Shown piece after piece: positions 24,308 through 33,581 of a DNA stretch of 64,000 nucleotides; position 1 is the first letter of the stretch, and each line of letters opens with the position of its first letter. The position numbers and the translations under genes were made by a program. The stretch is from Coriobacteriia bacterium (GTDB lineage: Bacteria > Actinomycetota > Coriobacteriia > Anaerosomatales > Anaerosomataceae). Under the pieces are notes generated by a model, which was not told where the DNA came from, did no database searches, and saw nothing but the letters and a program-made list of their open reading frames with translations. The stretch is from NCBI GenBank assembly GCA_030652115.1, contig JAUSBK010000007.1, positions 186,001-250,000 of the forward strand, written 5' to 3'.

Positions 24308-25033
24308 GTGCAGGACGCCATACCGCTGCTGACCGCGTTCGGGGCCGGACTGCTCACCTTCCTGTCACCGTGCGTGCTGCCGCTGATTCCCGGGTACGTC
24401 GCGTTCATGACCGGGATGACCTCGAGCGAGCTGGCCGCCGAAGACCGCAAGCTCTCGGCCACCCTTGTTCCGGCGCTCCTGTTCGTCGCGGGTTTCTCCA
24501 TCGTGTTTGTGGCACTGGGTGCCTCGGCTTCTGCCCTGGGATCGTTTCTCGCGCAGTACCAGAGCACTCTCGAGAAAGTCGCCGGCGCGCTCATCATGTT
24601 GCTCGGCTTCTTCATGCTCGGGATCGTGAAGATCCCGTGGCTCTACGGTGAAGCGCGGTTCGAAATGCAGAAGGCGCGGCGCTTCGGTGGCCTCGCCGCC
24701 CTCGTGATGGGCATGGCCTTCGCCTTCGGCTGGTCGCCGTGCGTCGGGCCGATCCTCGGCTCGATCCTGATGATGGCCGCCAACGAAGCCGAGGTCGGCC
24801 GCGGCGCGCTCATGCTCGCCGTCTACTCCCTCGGTTTGGGAATCCCGTTCGTGCTGGTCGCGGTGATGCTCGGCCGCATCAAGCCCCTGCTGAACTGGTT
24901 GAACCGCCACACGCTGGTCATCAACCGGGTTGCAGGCGTCGTCCTGATGGTGCTCGGTCTGCTCATCCTCACAGGCTGGATCGGCCCCGTGGTCGGCTTC
25001 CTGTCGGCCTTCATCCCGAAGATCGGCGGCTAG
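24308..25033 (+). CDS. ccdA: CcdA-type thiol-disulfide transporter
   Basis: The 241-residue product starts at GTG 24308 behind GGGAGG. It has six membrane helices and the two conserved proline-cysteine motifs FLSPCVLPLIPGY and GWSPCVGPILGSIL, whose cysteines carry electrons from cytoplasmic thioredoxin to the outside. CcdA serves cytochrome c maturation and other extracytoplasmic reductions. It is probably the last gene of the sigma-54-dependent unit; the upstream gap of 90 bases shows no other clear promoter. Confidence 0.92.
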   Translation: MQDAIPLLTAFGAGLLTFLSPCVLPLIPGYVAFMTGMTSSELAAEDRKLSATLVPALLFVAGFSIVFVALGASASALGSFLAQYQSTLEKVAGALIMLLGFFMLGIVKIPWLYGEARFEMQKARRFGGLAALVMGMAFAFGWSPCVGPILGSILMMAANEAEVGRGALMLAVYSLGLGIPFVLVAVMLGRIKPLLNWLNRHTLVINRVAGVVLMVLGLLILTGWIGPVVGFLSAFIPKIGG

Positions 25034-25115
25034 AGCGGACTATGCCGCCTTGGGGCTCCTGCTCTACGATGTCGGGCGAGAGCACGTAGGACACGTTCCC
25101 GGAGACAGGTGCCGC

Positions 25116-28100
25116 ATGCGGCGACGCTGGCCCGTACGGATGACACTCACCAACAGGCTCCTGCTTCTGGCTGCCGTCATCGTGGTTGCCACGACAGTGC
25201 TGTTGCTCGTGACCTCTGCCGCCGGTGTGTACGACATGGCCGTGCGTCAGCAGTCTGCCCGGCAGTCGGCGTACTGCGAGATCCTGGTGGCCGATATCGG
25301 CGGGCGTCTCGGCACCGTGCAGGGGATGGTTGCGGCCACCGCCGGAGAGCCGCCGCTTGCCGCAGATGATCCGGCCGAGTTCCGCCGCGTGCTCTCGAGC
25401 TACACGCTGAGTTCGGCGCAGCATCTTGAGGGCATGGTACTCATCGATGCGGACGGGACGGTTCTCCAGGCATGGCCGGACGACGTCCTTGGCGGGCGCT
25501 CGCTCGCCGAACTCGGCGCCGACGAGGCTTCTGCGACCGTAACGCCGTTCCTGTGGGTGGAGCCGTCCGAGGGGCAGGAGGGCGGGGCTCTCTGGGCGCT
25601 CGTGGAGGTGGAGCGTGGGGCCGAGGAGTCGCGGCTGCTGATGGGCCGGATCCGGACTGACTTCGTCGGCGTGGCGCTCACGGAGATATCCGAGCTTGAG
25701 GGCGCTCCGGCTGCGCTCGTCCTGGATGCCGAGAATCGTGTGCTCTATCAGGGCGAGGGCACCCCCGATCTCCGGAGCATCCCGCTCGAGTCCTCCAGTG
25801 ATGCGGATCGGCCCGGGACGGGGGAGCTGCGGGTCGAGGGCCAGACCCCGCTCGTCGGGCCGTACGTCGGGACCTCGGTGCCGGAGGGCCTCGACTGGAA
25901 GATCGCGGTCATCGGCTCGCCGCGGGTCGCCTGGCAGGCGACGTGGGCAGCGCTGATGCCAGGTGTCCTCGGTTGGGTGGCTGCACTGGCGATCGCCCTG
26001 ATCGCGGCGCTCGTGGTGGTGAGCCGTATGACACAGCCGCTCAAGGAACTTGAGAAGCGGGCGAAGGACCTTGCCTCGGGCGTCGCCGTCGAGACGGAGA
26101 CGGTTGTCGAGCACGACGAGGTGGGCCGGCTGATCGAGGCGTTCAACTCGGTCGTACGACGGTTGAACCGGACGAACGAGATCGCCGAGTTGCTGGCGCG
26201 CGCCTCGGACCGCTCTCTCGTGCTCGCAGGAGTGACGTCGGCGATCGCACACATGCTCGGAGCGGTCGACGCCGAGGTACTGCTCATCGGAGACGGTGAC
26301 CGCCTTGAGCTCGTGGCGGCGGAGGGAGTCCTCGACGGACGCAGCGGCATTGCGGTGCGTCTGGCCGAGGTCCCCTGGATCCAGTCCGCAATCGCGAGCG
26401 GTCAGCCGGTCGAGGCGTCTCGCGATGAAGGCGATCCTTATCTGGGTCTTCATGGCCCCTCGGCCACTGCGGCGCTCGCCGCCCCGCTACGGGCGGGGTC
26501 GGACATCATCGGTGTGGCGGTGGTGGTGCGTCATGGGAGCATGCGGTTCACAGAGTCTGAGACCGAGACGGTGCGTACGTTCGCGGCCCAGGCTTCGGTC
26601 GCGCTGCAGAACTCGCGACTGTTCGAGGACGAACGTCGCTCGCGACGTGAGGCCGAGGTGCTGAGGGCGATCGCCGAGCGGATAGCATCCCCGGGTGATG
26701 TGGAGCAGGTGCTCGACGACGTAGCGCGGATGCAGGCCGGGTTGATCGGCCTGACCGGTCGTCATGTGCTGCTGACCGATCCTTCGCTCTACGGCATCCC
26801 GGAGTCGGAGCAGCCGACGACGGATCGCGAATGGCTCTCGGTGTGGTCCGTCGTTACCGCCGAGGATGAACCGCCTGCCGCGCCGGTGTGCGTGGACGTC
26901 ATCTCGGCGAACCCCGACGTGCTCAAGGTGATGAGACACCAGAACGTCGCCATGGCCCTGCTCACGCCGCTCTACCGGGGTACCGAGTTGGCCGGGCTGA
27001 TCGTACTCACGTCGAAGGCGACGATCCAGACTCTCTCGGATCAACGCATGGCGCTTGCAGGGACGGTCGGCAAGCAGGCGTCACTGGCGCTTGAGAATGC
27101 GTACCTGTTCCAGCAGGCGAAGAGCCGCGCCGACAATCTCGAGACGATCTTCCGCATCAGCCATGCGGTGGGCTCGTCACTGCAGAGCCGGATCGTGCTG
27201 AACCGGGTGCTCGACGTGGTGCAGAAGATCCTGTCGGCGGACGCGGTCATGCTGATGACCTATGACGCGCAGCGCAAACACATCACCGTCCCGATGGCGC
27301 GGGGCATCCTGCATCGAGACATGCTCGAAGCGACGTTCCGGCCCGGCGAGGACGTCCCCGGGCGTGTGTTCGAGACTCGCGAGCCGGAGCGGTACGACCG
27401 CATCTCGACGTCCGACACGCGCTTGCTGAACGCCGCCGCAGAGCAGGGGCTTGAGTCGCTGCTCGCCGTGCCGCTCCTCGCGCGCGGCCGAAGTATCGGT
27501 GTGCTGGTGGTCTTCGCGCGAGAACCGGCTGCGTTCACGACCGATGAGCTCGATCTCCTCCGCACGTTCGGCTCGCAGGCCGCGCTCGCCATCGACACGG
27601 CGGACATGTTCAGCCGGGAGCACAACGTGGCGACCGTCCTGCAGGAGAGCATCCTGCCCACGCGACTCCCGCATATACCCGGCATCGAAGCCAGTAGCGT
27701 CTACCTGCCAGCCGGCACGGACGCCGACATCGGCGGTGACTACTACGACCTGTTCACTGCGCCGGACGGACGGGTCGTCGTGTCCATCGGCGATGTGTGC
27801 GGCAAGGGCGTGGCAGCCGCCACCAAGACGTCCATGATCCGCTACGCGCTGCGGGGCATGGTGGTCGCAGGGCTGGAGCCTGCCCGGGTGCTATCCGAAC
27901 TCAATGCGATGCTGCTCGAGGCGGGTGATGCTACGAGCATCGTGACGCTGTGGCTCGGCTACATCGACACCTCGGCAGGGACGCTCCTGTACGCCGATGG
28001 AGGGCATCCTCCGGGGCTGTTGCTGCAGCCGTCGGACGCGCGTATCGAGCGGCTCGCCACCACAGGGGCACTCCTCGGCGCAGTGTCCGGCATCCATTGG

Positions 28101-28361
28101 ACGCAGAAGACGGTTGCGCTCGATGCAGGTGCGACGCTGCTGCTCTATACCGACGGTGTGACCGAGGCCCGCAGCGGCGGGCGGTTCTTCGGCGAGGGCC
28201 GCGTCCGGCGCGCGTTGCGCGCCGGCGGCAGGCCCGCGAGTGTGGCGCAACGGCTGCTGGGGCAGGTGCAGCGCTTCTCGGCCGGTGAGCTTAGGGACGA
28301 TGCCGCGATCCTTGCTGTGGCGTACGCGCCGGGAGGCGACGACGACGATGTTTCGTCCTGA
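25116..28361 (+). CDS. Multi-domain membrane sensor with SpoIIE/PP2C phosphatase
   Basis: The 1081-residue product starts at ATG 25116 (25140 also possible). It has a membrane helix near 15-35, an extracytoplasmic sensor of about 250 residues, a second helix near 285-310 and a HAMP segment (TQPLKELEKRAKDLASG). Three GAF-like domains occupy about 370-820. The C-terminal SpoIIE phosphatase has its metal acids in DADIGGDYYD and GDVCGKG. RsbU-type phosphatases dephosphorylate STAS anti-anti-sigma proteins, and the next gene encodes one. It should switch a sigma or output pathway in response to external and internal signals. Confidence 0.88.
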   Translation: MRRRWPVRMTLTNRLLLLAAVIVVATTVLLLVTSAAGVYDMAVRQQSARQSAYCEILVADIGGRLGTVQGMVAATAGEPPLAADDPAEFRRVLSSYTLSSAQHLEGMVLIDADGTVLQAWPDDVLGGRSLAELGADEASATVTPFLWVEPSEGQEGGALWALVEVERGAEESRLLMGRIRTDFVGVALTEISELEGAPAALVLDAENRVLYQGEGTPDLRSIPLESSSDADRPGTGELRVEGQTPLVGPYVGTSVPEGLDWKIAVIGSPRVAWQATWAALMPGVLGWVAALAIALIAALVVVSRMTQPLKELEKRAKDLASGVAVETETVVEHDEVGRLIEAFNSVVRRLNRTNEIAELLARASDRSLVLAGVTSAIAHMLGAVDAEVLLIGDGDRLELVAAEGVLDGRSGIAVRLAEVPWIQSAIASGQPVEASRDEGDPYLGLHGPSATAALAAPLRAGSDIIGVAVVVRHGSMRFTESETETVRTFAAQASVALQNSRLFEDERRSRREAEVLRAIAERIASPGDVEQVLDDVARMQAGLIGLTGRHVLLTDPSLYGIPESEQPTTDREWLSVWSVVTAEDEPPAAPVCVDVISANPDVLKVMRHQNVAMALLTPLYRGTELAGLIVLTSKATIQTLSDQRMALAGTVGKQASLALENAYLFQQAKSRADNLETIFRISHAVGSSLQSRIVLNRVLDVVQKILSADAVMLMTYDAQRKHITVPMARGILHRDMLEATFRPGEDVPGRVFETREPERYDRISTSDTRLLNAAAEQGLESLLAVPLLARGRSIGVLVVFAREPAAFTTDELDLLRTFGSQAALAIDTADMFSREHNVATVLQESILPTRLPHIPGIEASSVYLPAGTDADIGGDYYDLFTAPDGRVVVSIGDVCGKGVAAATKTSMIRYALRGMVVAGLEPARVLSELNAMLLEAGDATSIVTLWLGYIDTSAGTLLYADGGHPPGLLLQPSDARIERLATTGALLGAVSGIHWTQKTVALDAGATLLLYTDGVTEARSGGRFFGEGRVRRALRAGGRPASVAQRLLGQVQRFSAGELRDDAAILAVAYAPGGDDDDVSS

Positions 28362-28416
28362 CGCCGCGGTGGAAAGTGAACGGGATGGTAGCGTTCTTGT
28401 CCCGCGGAGGAGCCCA

Positions 28417-29205
28417 ATGAAGGTGATCACCGAGCCTGAGAGCGATGCTCGCGTATGCGTGATCAGGGTGCTCGGCGACATCGACGCAGCCACCGCTCCC
28501 GAACTCGAGTCCGAGTTGGAGTCGGCCGTACACCGCGGCTGCTTGAACCTGGTTATCGATCTCGCCAAGGTCACGTATGCGGACAGCTCTGCGCTGAGCC
28601 TGATCGTGCTCATGAACCGCGTGCTGGAGCCGAAAGGCGGCCGGTTGGTGCTGGCCGGAGCCTCGCGCAACGTGAGCCGCATCCTCGAGCTCTCGGGACT
28701 CGTGGGAGCGGCACCGACGGTCTCGACCGCCATCGACGCTGACGACGCGCTCGCGGGTCTCATGCTCGCCGAACCTGCCGAGGCTCCGCTGTGGGTGCGG
28801 TCCATCGAGCTACCCGCCCGTTCGTCGTCGCTCGCGCTCATGCGGTCCGAGGTGTGCGAGATACTCGCGCCTCTTGATATCCCGGAAGCCGGTCGTTTCG
28901 ATATCCGGGTCGCCGTTGGCGAGGCGCTCTCGAATGCGATACGGCACGGATCGCCGCGAGGAGAAAACGACACCGTCGGCATCACGGTGACCGTGTACTC
29001 GGACCGCGTGGTCCTGACCGTGCTCGACCGCGGCGAAGGCTTCGACGGACAGGCCAACGCAGATGGCGATCCGTATGCGTCGTCCGGGCGAGGCGTGATG
29101 TTCATGCAGGCTCTAATGGATCATGTGACGTTCGAGCGGCTGCCTGCCGGGGGGACGGCAGTCACCCTGGTGAAGCACCTCGGAGCGGGGACTCGCGGCA
29201 GATAG
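28417..29205 (+). CDS. STAS anti-anti-sigma domain fused to an RsbW-like kinase domain
   Basis: The 262-residue product starts at ATG 28417 behind CGGAGGAG. Residues 1-110 form a STAS domain with the phosphorylatable serine region YADSSALSLIVLMN. Residues about 130-255 form a HATPase of the RsbW/SpoIIAB type (VAVGEALSNAIRHGSP, LDRGEGFDG, GRGVMFMQALMDHV). Antagonist and kinase are normally separate proteins; here both are in one chain. With the phosphatase upstream this completes a partner-switching module. The sigma factor or other target is not in the window. Confidence 0.88.
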   Translation: MKVITEPESDARVCVIRVLGDIDAATAPELESELESAVHRGCLNLVIDLAKVTYADSSALSLIVLMNRVLEPKGGRLVLAGASRNVSRILELSGLVGAAPTVSTAIDADDALAGLMLAEPAEAPLWVRSIELPARSSSLALMRSEVCEILAPLDIPEAGRFDIRVAVGEALSNAIRHGSPRGENDTVGITVTVYSDRVVLTVLDRGEGFDGQANADGDPYASSGRGVMFMQALMDHVTFERLPAGGTAVTLVKHLGAGTRGR

Positions 29206-29240
29206 CGCCCTCCCGGGGGTGATTACTCCACCGGGGAGCG

Positions 29241-29260
29241 GTATCCTACTAGAGGGATAC
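29241..29260. promoter_or_regulatory. Inverted repeat upstream of the nitroreductase gene
   Basis: GTATCC and GGATAC are separated by eight bases, 20 bases before the ATG at 29280, and overlap a possible -10 TATCCT. It may be an operator; no family is assigned. Confidence 0.4.
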
Positions 29261-29279
29261 GTCCGAGGGAAGGTTCGTC

Positions 29280-29846
29280 ATGGAGCTGAAGGACGCCATT
29301 CGTAACCGCCGTTCCATCCGCGTGTTCGACGGCAAACCCGTGGACCGCGCGATCATCGATCGTCTCATCGACGCGGCCACCTATGCGCCATCTCGCTTCA
29401 ACGTCCAGCCGTGGCAGTTCCACGTCGCACTGGGCGATGCGCGGACGCGCGTGGCAGAGGTAATGGCACTGACCACCGCCTATCTCGATGAGTACATCGA
29501 CGTGCTCGGCCCCGACGGCCTTGAGCACGCTGCTCGTTTCTATGCCGATCTCGGCGGCGCACCAGTCATCATCGGTATCTCGGCCAAACACGTTGAGGAC
29601 CCCACCGACTGGCTCGACGACACCATCGCCGTCGGCGCGGCACTGCAGAACTTCCTCCTGACGGTCGTGGACGAGGGACTTTCGGCGTGCAGCCTGACTG
29701 CCCCCGTCTGGATCCGCGACAAGCTGCTCGAGGTCTTCGAGATCGCCGAGGGCTGGGACATCATGGCGCTCATCGTGCTGGGCTACGCGGACGAGACGCC
29801 CTGGGAGAAGAGCCGGCACACGGACGTCGCCACCTATCTGAAGTGA
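29280..29846 (+). CDS. Nitroreductase-family flavoprotein
   Basis: The 188-residue product starts at ATG 29280 with GAGGGAAGG upstream. It has the typical N-terminus AIRNRRSIRVFDGKPVDRAIIDRLIDAATYAPSRFNVQPWQF, whose arginines contact FMN phosphate, and the later VGAALQNFLLTVVDEGLSACSL and VLGYADETPW. These FMN enzymes reduce nitroaromatics, quinones or flavins with NAD(P)H; the physiological substrate is unknown. It shares four bases (GTGA) with the next gene. Confidence 0.9.
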   Translation: MELKDAIRNRRSIRVFDGKPVDRAIIDRLIDAATYAPSRFNVQPWQFHVALGDARTRVAEVMALTTAYLDEYIDVLGPDGLEHAARFYADLGGAPVIIGISAKHVEDPTDWLDDTIAVGAALQNFLLTVVDEGLSACSLTAPVWIRDKLLEVFEIAEGWDIMALIVLGYADETPWEKSRHTDVATYLK

Positions 29847-30550
29847 CGGACGCTCCACTTCGCGCGGTCTTCTTCGATGTCGGCAACACGCTGCTTTACG
29901 CTGAACCGAGCGTCTCCGAGGTGTGTCGCCAGGTGCTCGCCGAGGCGGGCCACGTGCGGGACCTCCACGTCATCGATGCGTACATGCCGCTCGTGGACGC
30001 GTACTACGAGGAGCGCTACGAGGAGGACGACGCGTTCTGGACGGACGAGGAGCGCACCTCATCGGTGTGGGTGGGCATGTACTCGCTCCTGTGCCGGGAG
30101 CTTGGGATCGAAGCCGAGGCAGTCGACATCGCCCGACGCGTCTATGACGAGTTCGGGCGGGCCGATCGTTGGGCGCCGTACGCCGACGTCCGGCCCGCGT
30201 TCGAGCGCCTCAAGTCACGGGGACTCGCCTTGGGCATCATCTCCAATTGGGACTCGCGGCTCGTGGGTCTGCTCACGGGTCTCGGCTTTGGTGACGTCTT
30301 AGACGACATCGTGTCCTCAGCCGACGTGGGTCTTCACAAGCCTGACCCGCGGATCTTCGAACTGGCATGCAGCCGGCTTGGCGTGTCTCCGCACGAAGCG
30401 GCGCACATCGGGGACCATCACTATGCCGATGTGCTCGGTGCCTCGTCAGTCGGTATGCGGGCGCTTCTGATCGATCGTCATGGCGCGGCTGATTCCGACT
30501 TCTCGCCGGTCCACACGCTGGAGGACATCGAGACTGCGCTCGGCATCTAG
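29843..30550 (+). CDS. HAD-superfamily hydrolase
   Basis: The 235-residue product starts at GTG 29843, overlapping the nitroreductase stop. HAD motifs are clear: the nucleophile in AVFFDVGNTLLY, the motif II serine in GIISNWDSR, the lysine in GLHKPDP and the acids in HIGDHHYADVLGA. A helical cap lies between motifs I and II. It resembles phosphoglycolate-phosphatase-like or haloacid-dehalogenase-like enzymes. The substrate is unknown. Confidence 0.87.
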   Translation: MTDAPLRAVFFDVGNTLLYAEPSVSEVCRQVLAEAGHVRDLHVIDAYMPLVDAYYEERYEEDDAFWTDEERTSSVWVGMYSLLCRELGIEAEAVDIARRVYDEFGRADRWAPYADVRPAFERLKSRGLALGIISNWDSRLVGLLTGLGFGDVLDDIVSSADVGLHKPDPRIFELACSRLGVSPHEAAHIGDHHYADVLGASSVGMRALLIDRHGAADSDFSPVHTLEDIETALGI

Positions 30551-30635
30551 GCGGCGAGCAGCGTCGTGGAGGTGCGGTATCATCAGTGCGTCGGGGCGGT
30601 CGGCCCGCCGGCAGGGCGTTGGAGGGAGGGTGCGT

Positions 30636-31229
30636 GTGAGGCGATACGTCGTGATCGTGACCGGCGCATCCGGCTCCGCCTATGGTCTGCGTCTTGTCGA
30701 GCAGTTGCTCGAGATCGGCGAGGTCACACTCATCTTCACCAAGCGGGGCGCGGACATGACCGCCTACGAGCTCGGTCTCGTGGTGCCCTCCGAGGGGGCG
30801 CGGGAAACGGTTCTGCGCTATCTGGAACTGCCACGCGACCTGCCGCTCCGTGTCGTACCGGATGACGACTTGTTCGATGCGGTGTCTTCCGGCTCGAGCG
30901 GCTTCGAGGCAGTGGTCGTGGCGCCTGCGTCGATGGGCTTTGTGGGCTCGATTTCGGCCGGGCTTGCGTCGTGCCTGGGCGAGCGCGCCGCCGAAGTGGC
31001 GCTCAAGGAACGGCGTCCTTTGGTCATCGTGCCGAGGGAGACGCCGCTCAGCCTCATCCATCTCCGCAATCTGACTGCGCTTGCCGAGGCCGGTGCGGCC
31101 ATCGTTCCGGCGATGCCGGCGTTCTACCAGCGGCCCGGGACAGTCGATGACATGGTCAACTATGTGGTGGGCAAGGTGCTCGACGTACTGGACATCGAAC
31201 ACGAGTTGTTCACGAGGTGGCGATCATGA
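30636..31229 (+). CDS. ubiX: Flavin prenyltransferase
   Basis: The 197-residue product starts at GTG 30636, seven bases after GGAGGGAGG. The UbiX signatures are present: VTGASGSAYGLRLVEQLL, VVAPASMGFVGSISAGLA, and RPLVIVPRETPLSLIHLRNL. UbiX adds dimethylallyl to FMN to make the prenylated flavin used by UbiD-type decarboxylases; no ubiD lies in the window. It overlaps the next gene by ATGA. Confidence 0.93.
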   Translation: MRRYVVIVTGASGSAYGLRLVEQLLEIGEVTLIFTKRGADMTAYELGLVVPSEGARETVLRYLELPRDLPLRVVPDDDLFDAVSSGSSGFEAVVVAPASMGFVGSISAGLASCLGERAAEVALKERRPLVIVPRETPLSLIHLRNLTALAEAGAAIVPAMPAFYQRPGTVDDMVNYVVGKVLDVLDIEHELFTRWRS

Positions 31230-31714
31230 CCCAGACCCGGAAGCAGCCAGGCAGCCTCGCGCGACGGGTGCCGGCCTACTCGAGATTCATCGTAGCCATC
31301 CCCGTGCTCGGTCTGTTCGCCGGTGCCCTCACGCTGACCGTCATGGCGGGCGTACAGACTGCGGTCACCATCGGCCATGTGGTGGCCGGAGAGCTTGCGA
31401 AAGCGGAGGCGGTCCTCGAGTTCATCGAGCTTGCCGATGCCTTCCTGCTCGCGACGGTGCTGTATATCATGGCGCTCGGTCTGTACGAGCTGTTCATCGA
31501 TGACAACATTCCGCTGCCGGCGTGGCTCGAGATCCACTCGCTCGATGACTTGAAGAAGAAGCTCGTGGGTGTGGTGGCGGTCGTGCTGGCGGTCACGTTC
31601 CTGGGGTCGGTGATCAAGGGACTCGATCCGCAGTCCTTGATGTACGAGGGAGTAGGCATTGGAGCCGTGGTGGCAGCGATGGGGTACTTCCTCAAAGGAG
31701 ATGGTCACGCCTGA
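31226..31714 (+). CDS. YqhA/UPF0114-family membrane protein
   Basis: The 162-residue product starts at ATG 31226, overlapping the ubiX stop, with CGAGGTGG upstream. It has four membrane helices (about 20-45, 65-90, 110-130 and 138-155) and the family segments SRFIVAIPVLGLFAG, ELADAFLLATVLYIMALGLYELFID and WLEIHSLDDLKKKLVGVV. Family function is unknown. Confidence 0.83.
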   Translation: MTQTRKQPGSLARRVPAYSRFIVAIPVLGLFAGALTLTVMAGVQTAVTIGHVVAGELAKAEAVLEFIELADAFLLATVLYIMALGLYELFIDDNIPLPAWLEIHSLDDLKKKLVGVVAVVLAVTFLGSVIKGLDPQSLMYEGVGIGAVVAAMGYFLKGDGHA

Positions 31715-31832
31715 ACCTCGAGCCGGACTTGACGGTTATGGTCTCGGGGGAGCACAATCCGCAATGACGGGTCATTCCAATCGCAGCACCAGTCGTAGCA
31801 GTAGTCGCAGCCGTCACAGAAGGAGCCGCACC

Positions 31833-31985
31833 ATGACCGTCTCCGAAGCGCGTAAGCGCTATCCGCTCGTGCCCCGCGAGATCCTCAAGTGGGCGATCGA
31901 GAACATCTCGGATCCCAAGGACCTGGAGCGCGGGCTGTTCCGCCTGGACCAGGCGAAGCGCATTCAGCTCAAGTACGGCGTCTAG
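31833..31985 (+). CDS. Small conserved-looking protein of 50 residues
   Basis: This short gene starts at ATG 31833 behind AAGGAG. The product, beginning MTVSEARKRYPLVPREILKW and ending RIQLKYGV, is basic, helical and without membrane segment; the pattern of a small regulatory or DNA-binding protein is possible but unproven. Codon use fits the host. The 90 bases before it contain a CAG/TAG-rich repeat-like tract (31778-31815). I recognise no family. Confidence 0.6.
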   Translation: MTVSEARKRYPLVPREILKWAIENISDPKDLERGLFRLDQAKRIQLKYGV

Positions 31986-32024
31986 GACGCGGGGCTACGA
32001 GCAGCAGTCTGTGTCGCGCTGCGG

Positions 32025-33581
32025 TTAGAGGGCAGCGAGCGCGACGAACGCCAGCGCCAGCAGCACGAAGATCGTGCTGGCGGTCATCCACGCGACGAGT
32101 CGTCCCTCGATGTTGATGGGCGCGATCCCGACACGAGGTCGCGGAGTCCTTTCGGGCTCCGTCCCGGATCGCGTGCCGCGCGAGGCCGCATCGAAGGTCC
32201 TGATCCTCTCCGCTACGGCCACCAGCACGTCACCGGGCACGAGTGTGCCGCCGAGTCTGCCCGCGAAGGCGGGAGCCAGGCTCAGCGCGCCCCAACCCGC
32301 CAAGGCCACGAGCGTCGGCCACGTCGCGGTCCACAGGGCGTCTGGCGCGAGCGCGGCCTCGAGCGCATGCCGGTTCCACTCGGCGGGCCACGCCCAGACG
32401 GCTGCCAGGGTGGCTCCGAGTACGAGACCCCAAAGTGCTGCCGGGTACCGCTTCGGCGAGGCATCTTCCGAGGAGTCGGCGCGCACGAGCGCGAAGAAGC
32501 GCAGCATGAGCGCCGCGGTACCGATGGCGGTCAGCGGAAGCAGCGCGTAGACCGCGTCAGGCACGGGGCCGTGAAGTGCGTGGATGGCATCTTTGAGGGC
32601 GAACTTGGCGACGAAACCGCTCGTGAACGGCGCCCCGACCAGGGCGAGTGCCGGTAGCGCTAGTGCCCACAGTGACAGCGTCCGCGCGCGCCCCTTCGTG
32701 CGCGGGATCACATCGGCGCCCAACACAAGCGCGCTCTTCGCCAGGCCATGATGGAGTGCGAAGGCGACGATGGCGCCGTGGGCGAGTGCGGTCACACCAG
32801 CATCACCGAGGCTCACGCCGCCAGCGATGAGTATGAGACCCAGCTGGCTCGCACTGGAATAACCCAGGACGGCGCGGGGTGTGGAGGTGAGCACGCCCAG
32901 CACGGCGGCCCCGAGGGCGGTGATCAGTCCGAGGAGCATCACGGTCGAGACCCATTCGGCACCCACCGCGCCCGCCGGCAGGAGCCTGACCATCGCGAGC
33001 GCTCCCACCTTTGCCGACGCACCCGCGAGCGCGGAGGCCGCGCCGGCGGGTGTGTACGTGTAGCTCAGCGGCAGGACCCCCGAAAAGGGGAGGGTCCCGA
33101 TCTTGAGCGAGATCGAGCCCAGCAGCAGGGCCACGATCACTACGGCATGCGGCGACGCGGTCACACCTGTTCGCATCTCGGCGAGGATGAGCGAGCCGCT
33201 GCCGGTGGCCATAAGGATGAGTGCGGCGAGCAGGAGTGCCTCGCCGATCGCCGTCAGCGTGAGATAGACGGCTCCCGCCCGGCGCGACTTGGCCGAGCGA
33301 TCGTGGGTGATGAGTCCCCACGCGGGCAGCGCCATGAGCGCGAAACACAGGTAGAACGAGATCGCGTCTGAGGCCATCGCCACGCCGATGCCGCCCACGG
33401 CTGAGGGCACGTAATACGCGAAGAGTCGGCCTCGCTCGGACGCCGGGGTCGTGGTCCAGGCGTACGCGCCCGAGACCAGCCACAAGAAGGCGAAGAGCGC
33501 GAGGAACGGCACCGCAGTGTCATCGATCGTGAATCGTAGCGCGCTCGCGCCGGCCGGGATGAGGCTGCCTATGGTGTCCAC
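32025..33581 (-). CDS. Mrp/NuoL-M-N-type antiporter subunit (third copy in operon)
   Basis: The 518-residue product starts at GTG 33581, overlapping the upstream stop by 13 bases. About 13 membrane helices carry the proton-antiporter signature: LLGSISLKIGTLPFSGVLPLSYTYTPAGAASALAGASAKVGALAMV with its lysines, and ALHHGLAKSALVLGADVI. The C-terminus has an extra cytoplasmic stretch and a final helix. Homologous subunits move protons or Na+ in complex I and Mrp. It is the last gene of the antiporter operon. Confidence 0.82.
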   Translation of the reverse strand: MDTIGSLIPAGASALRFTIDDTAVPFLALFAFLWLVSGAYAWTTTPASERGRLFAYYVPSAVGGIGVAMASDAISFYLCFALMALPAWGLITHDRSAKSRRAGAVYLTLTAIGEALLLAALILMATGSGSLILAEMRTGVTASPHAVVIVALLLGSISLKIGTLPFSGVLPLSYTYTPAGAASALAGASAKVGALAMVRLLPAGAVGAEWVSTVMLLGLITALGAAVLGVLTSTPRAVLGYSSASQLGLILIAGGVSLGDAGVTALAHGAIVAFALHHGLAKSALVLGADVIPRTKGRARTLSLWALALPALALVGAPFTSGFVAKFALKDAIHALHGPVPDAVYALLPLTAIGTAALMLRFFALVRADSSEDASPKRYPAALWGLVLGATLAAVWAWPAEWNRHALEAALAPDALWTATWPTLVALAGWGALSLAPAFAGRLGGTLVPGDVLVAVAERIRTFDAASRGTRSGTEPERTPRPRVGIAPINIEGRLVAWMTASTIFVLLALAFVALAAL

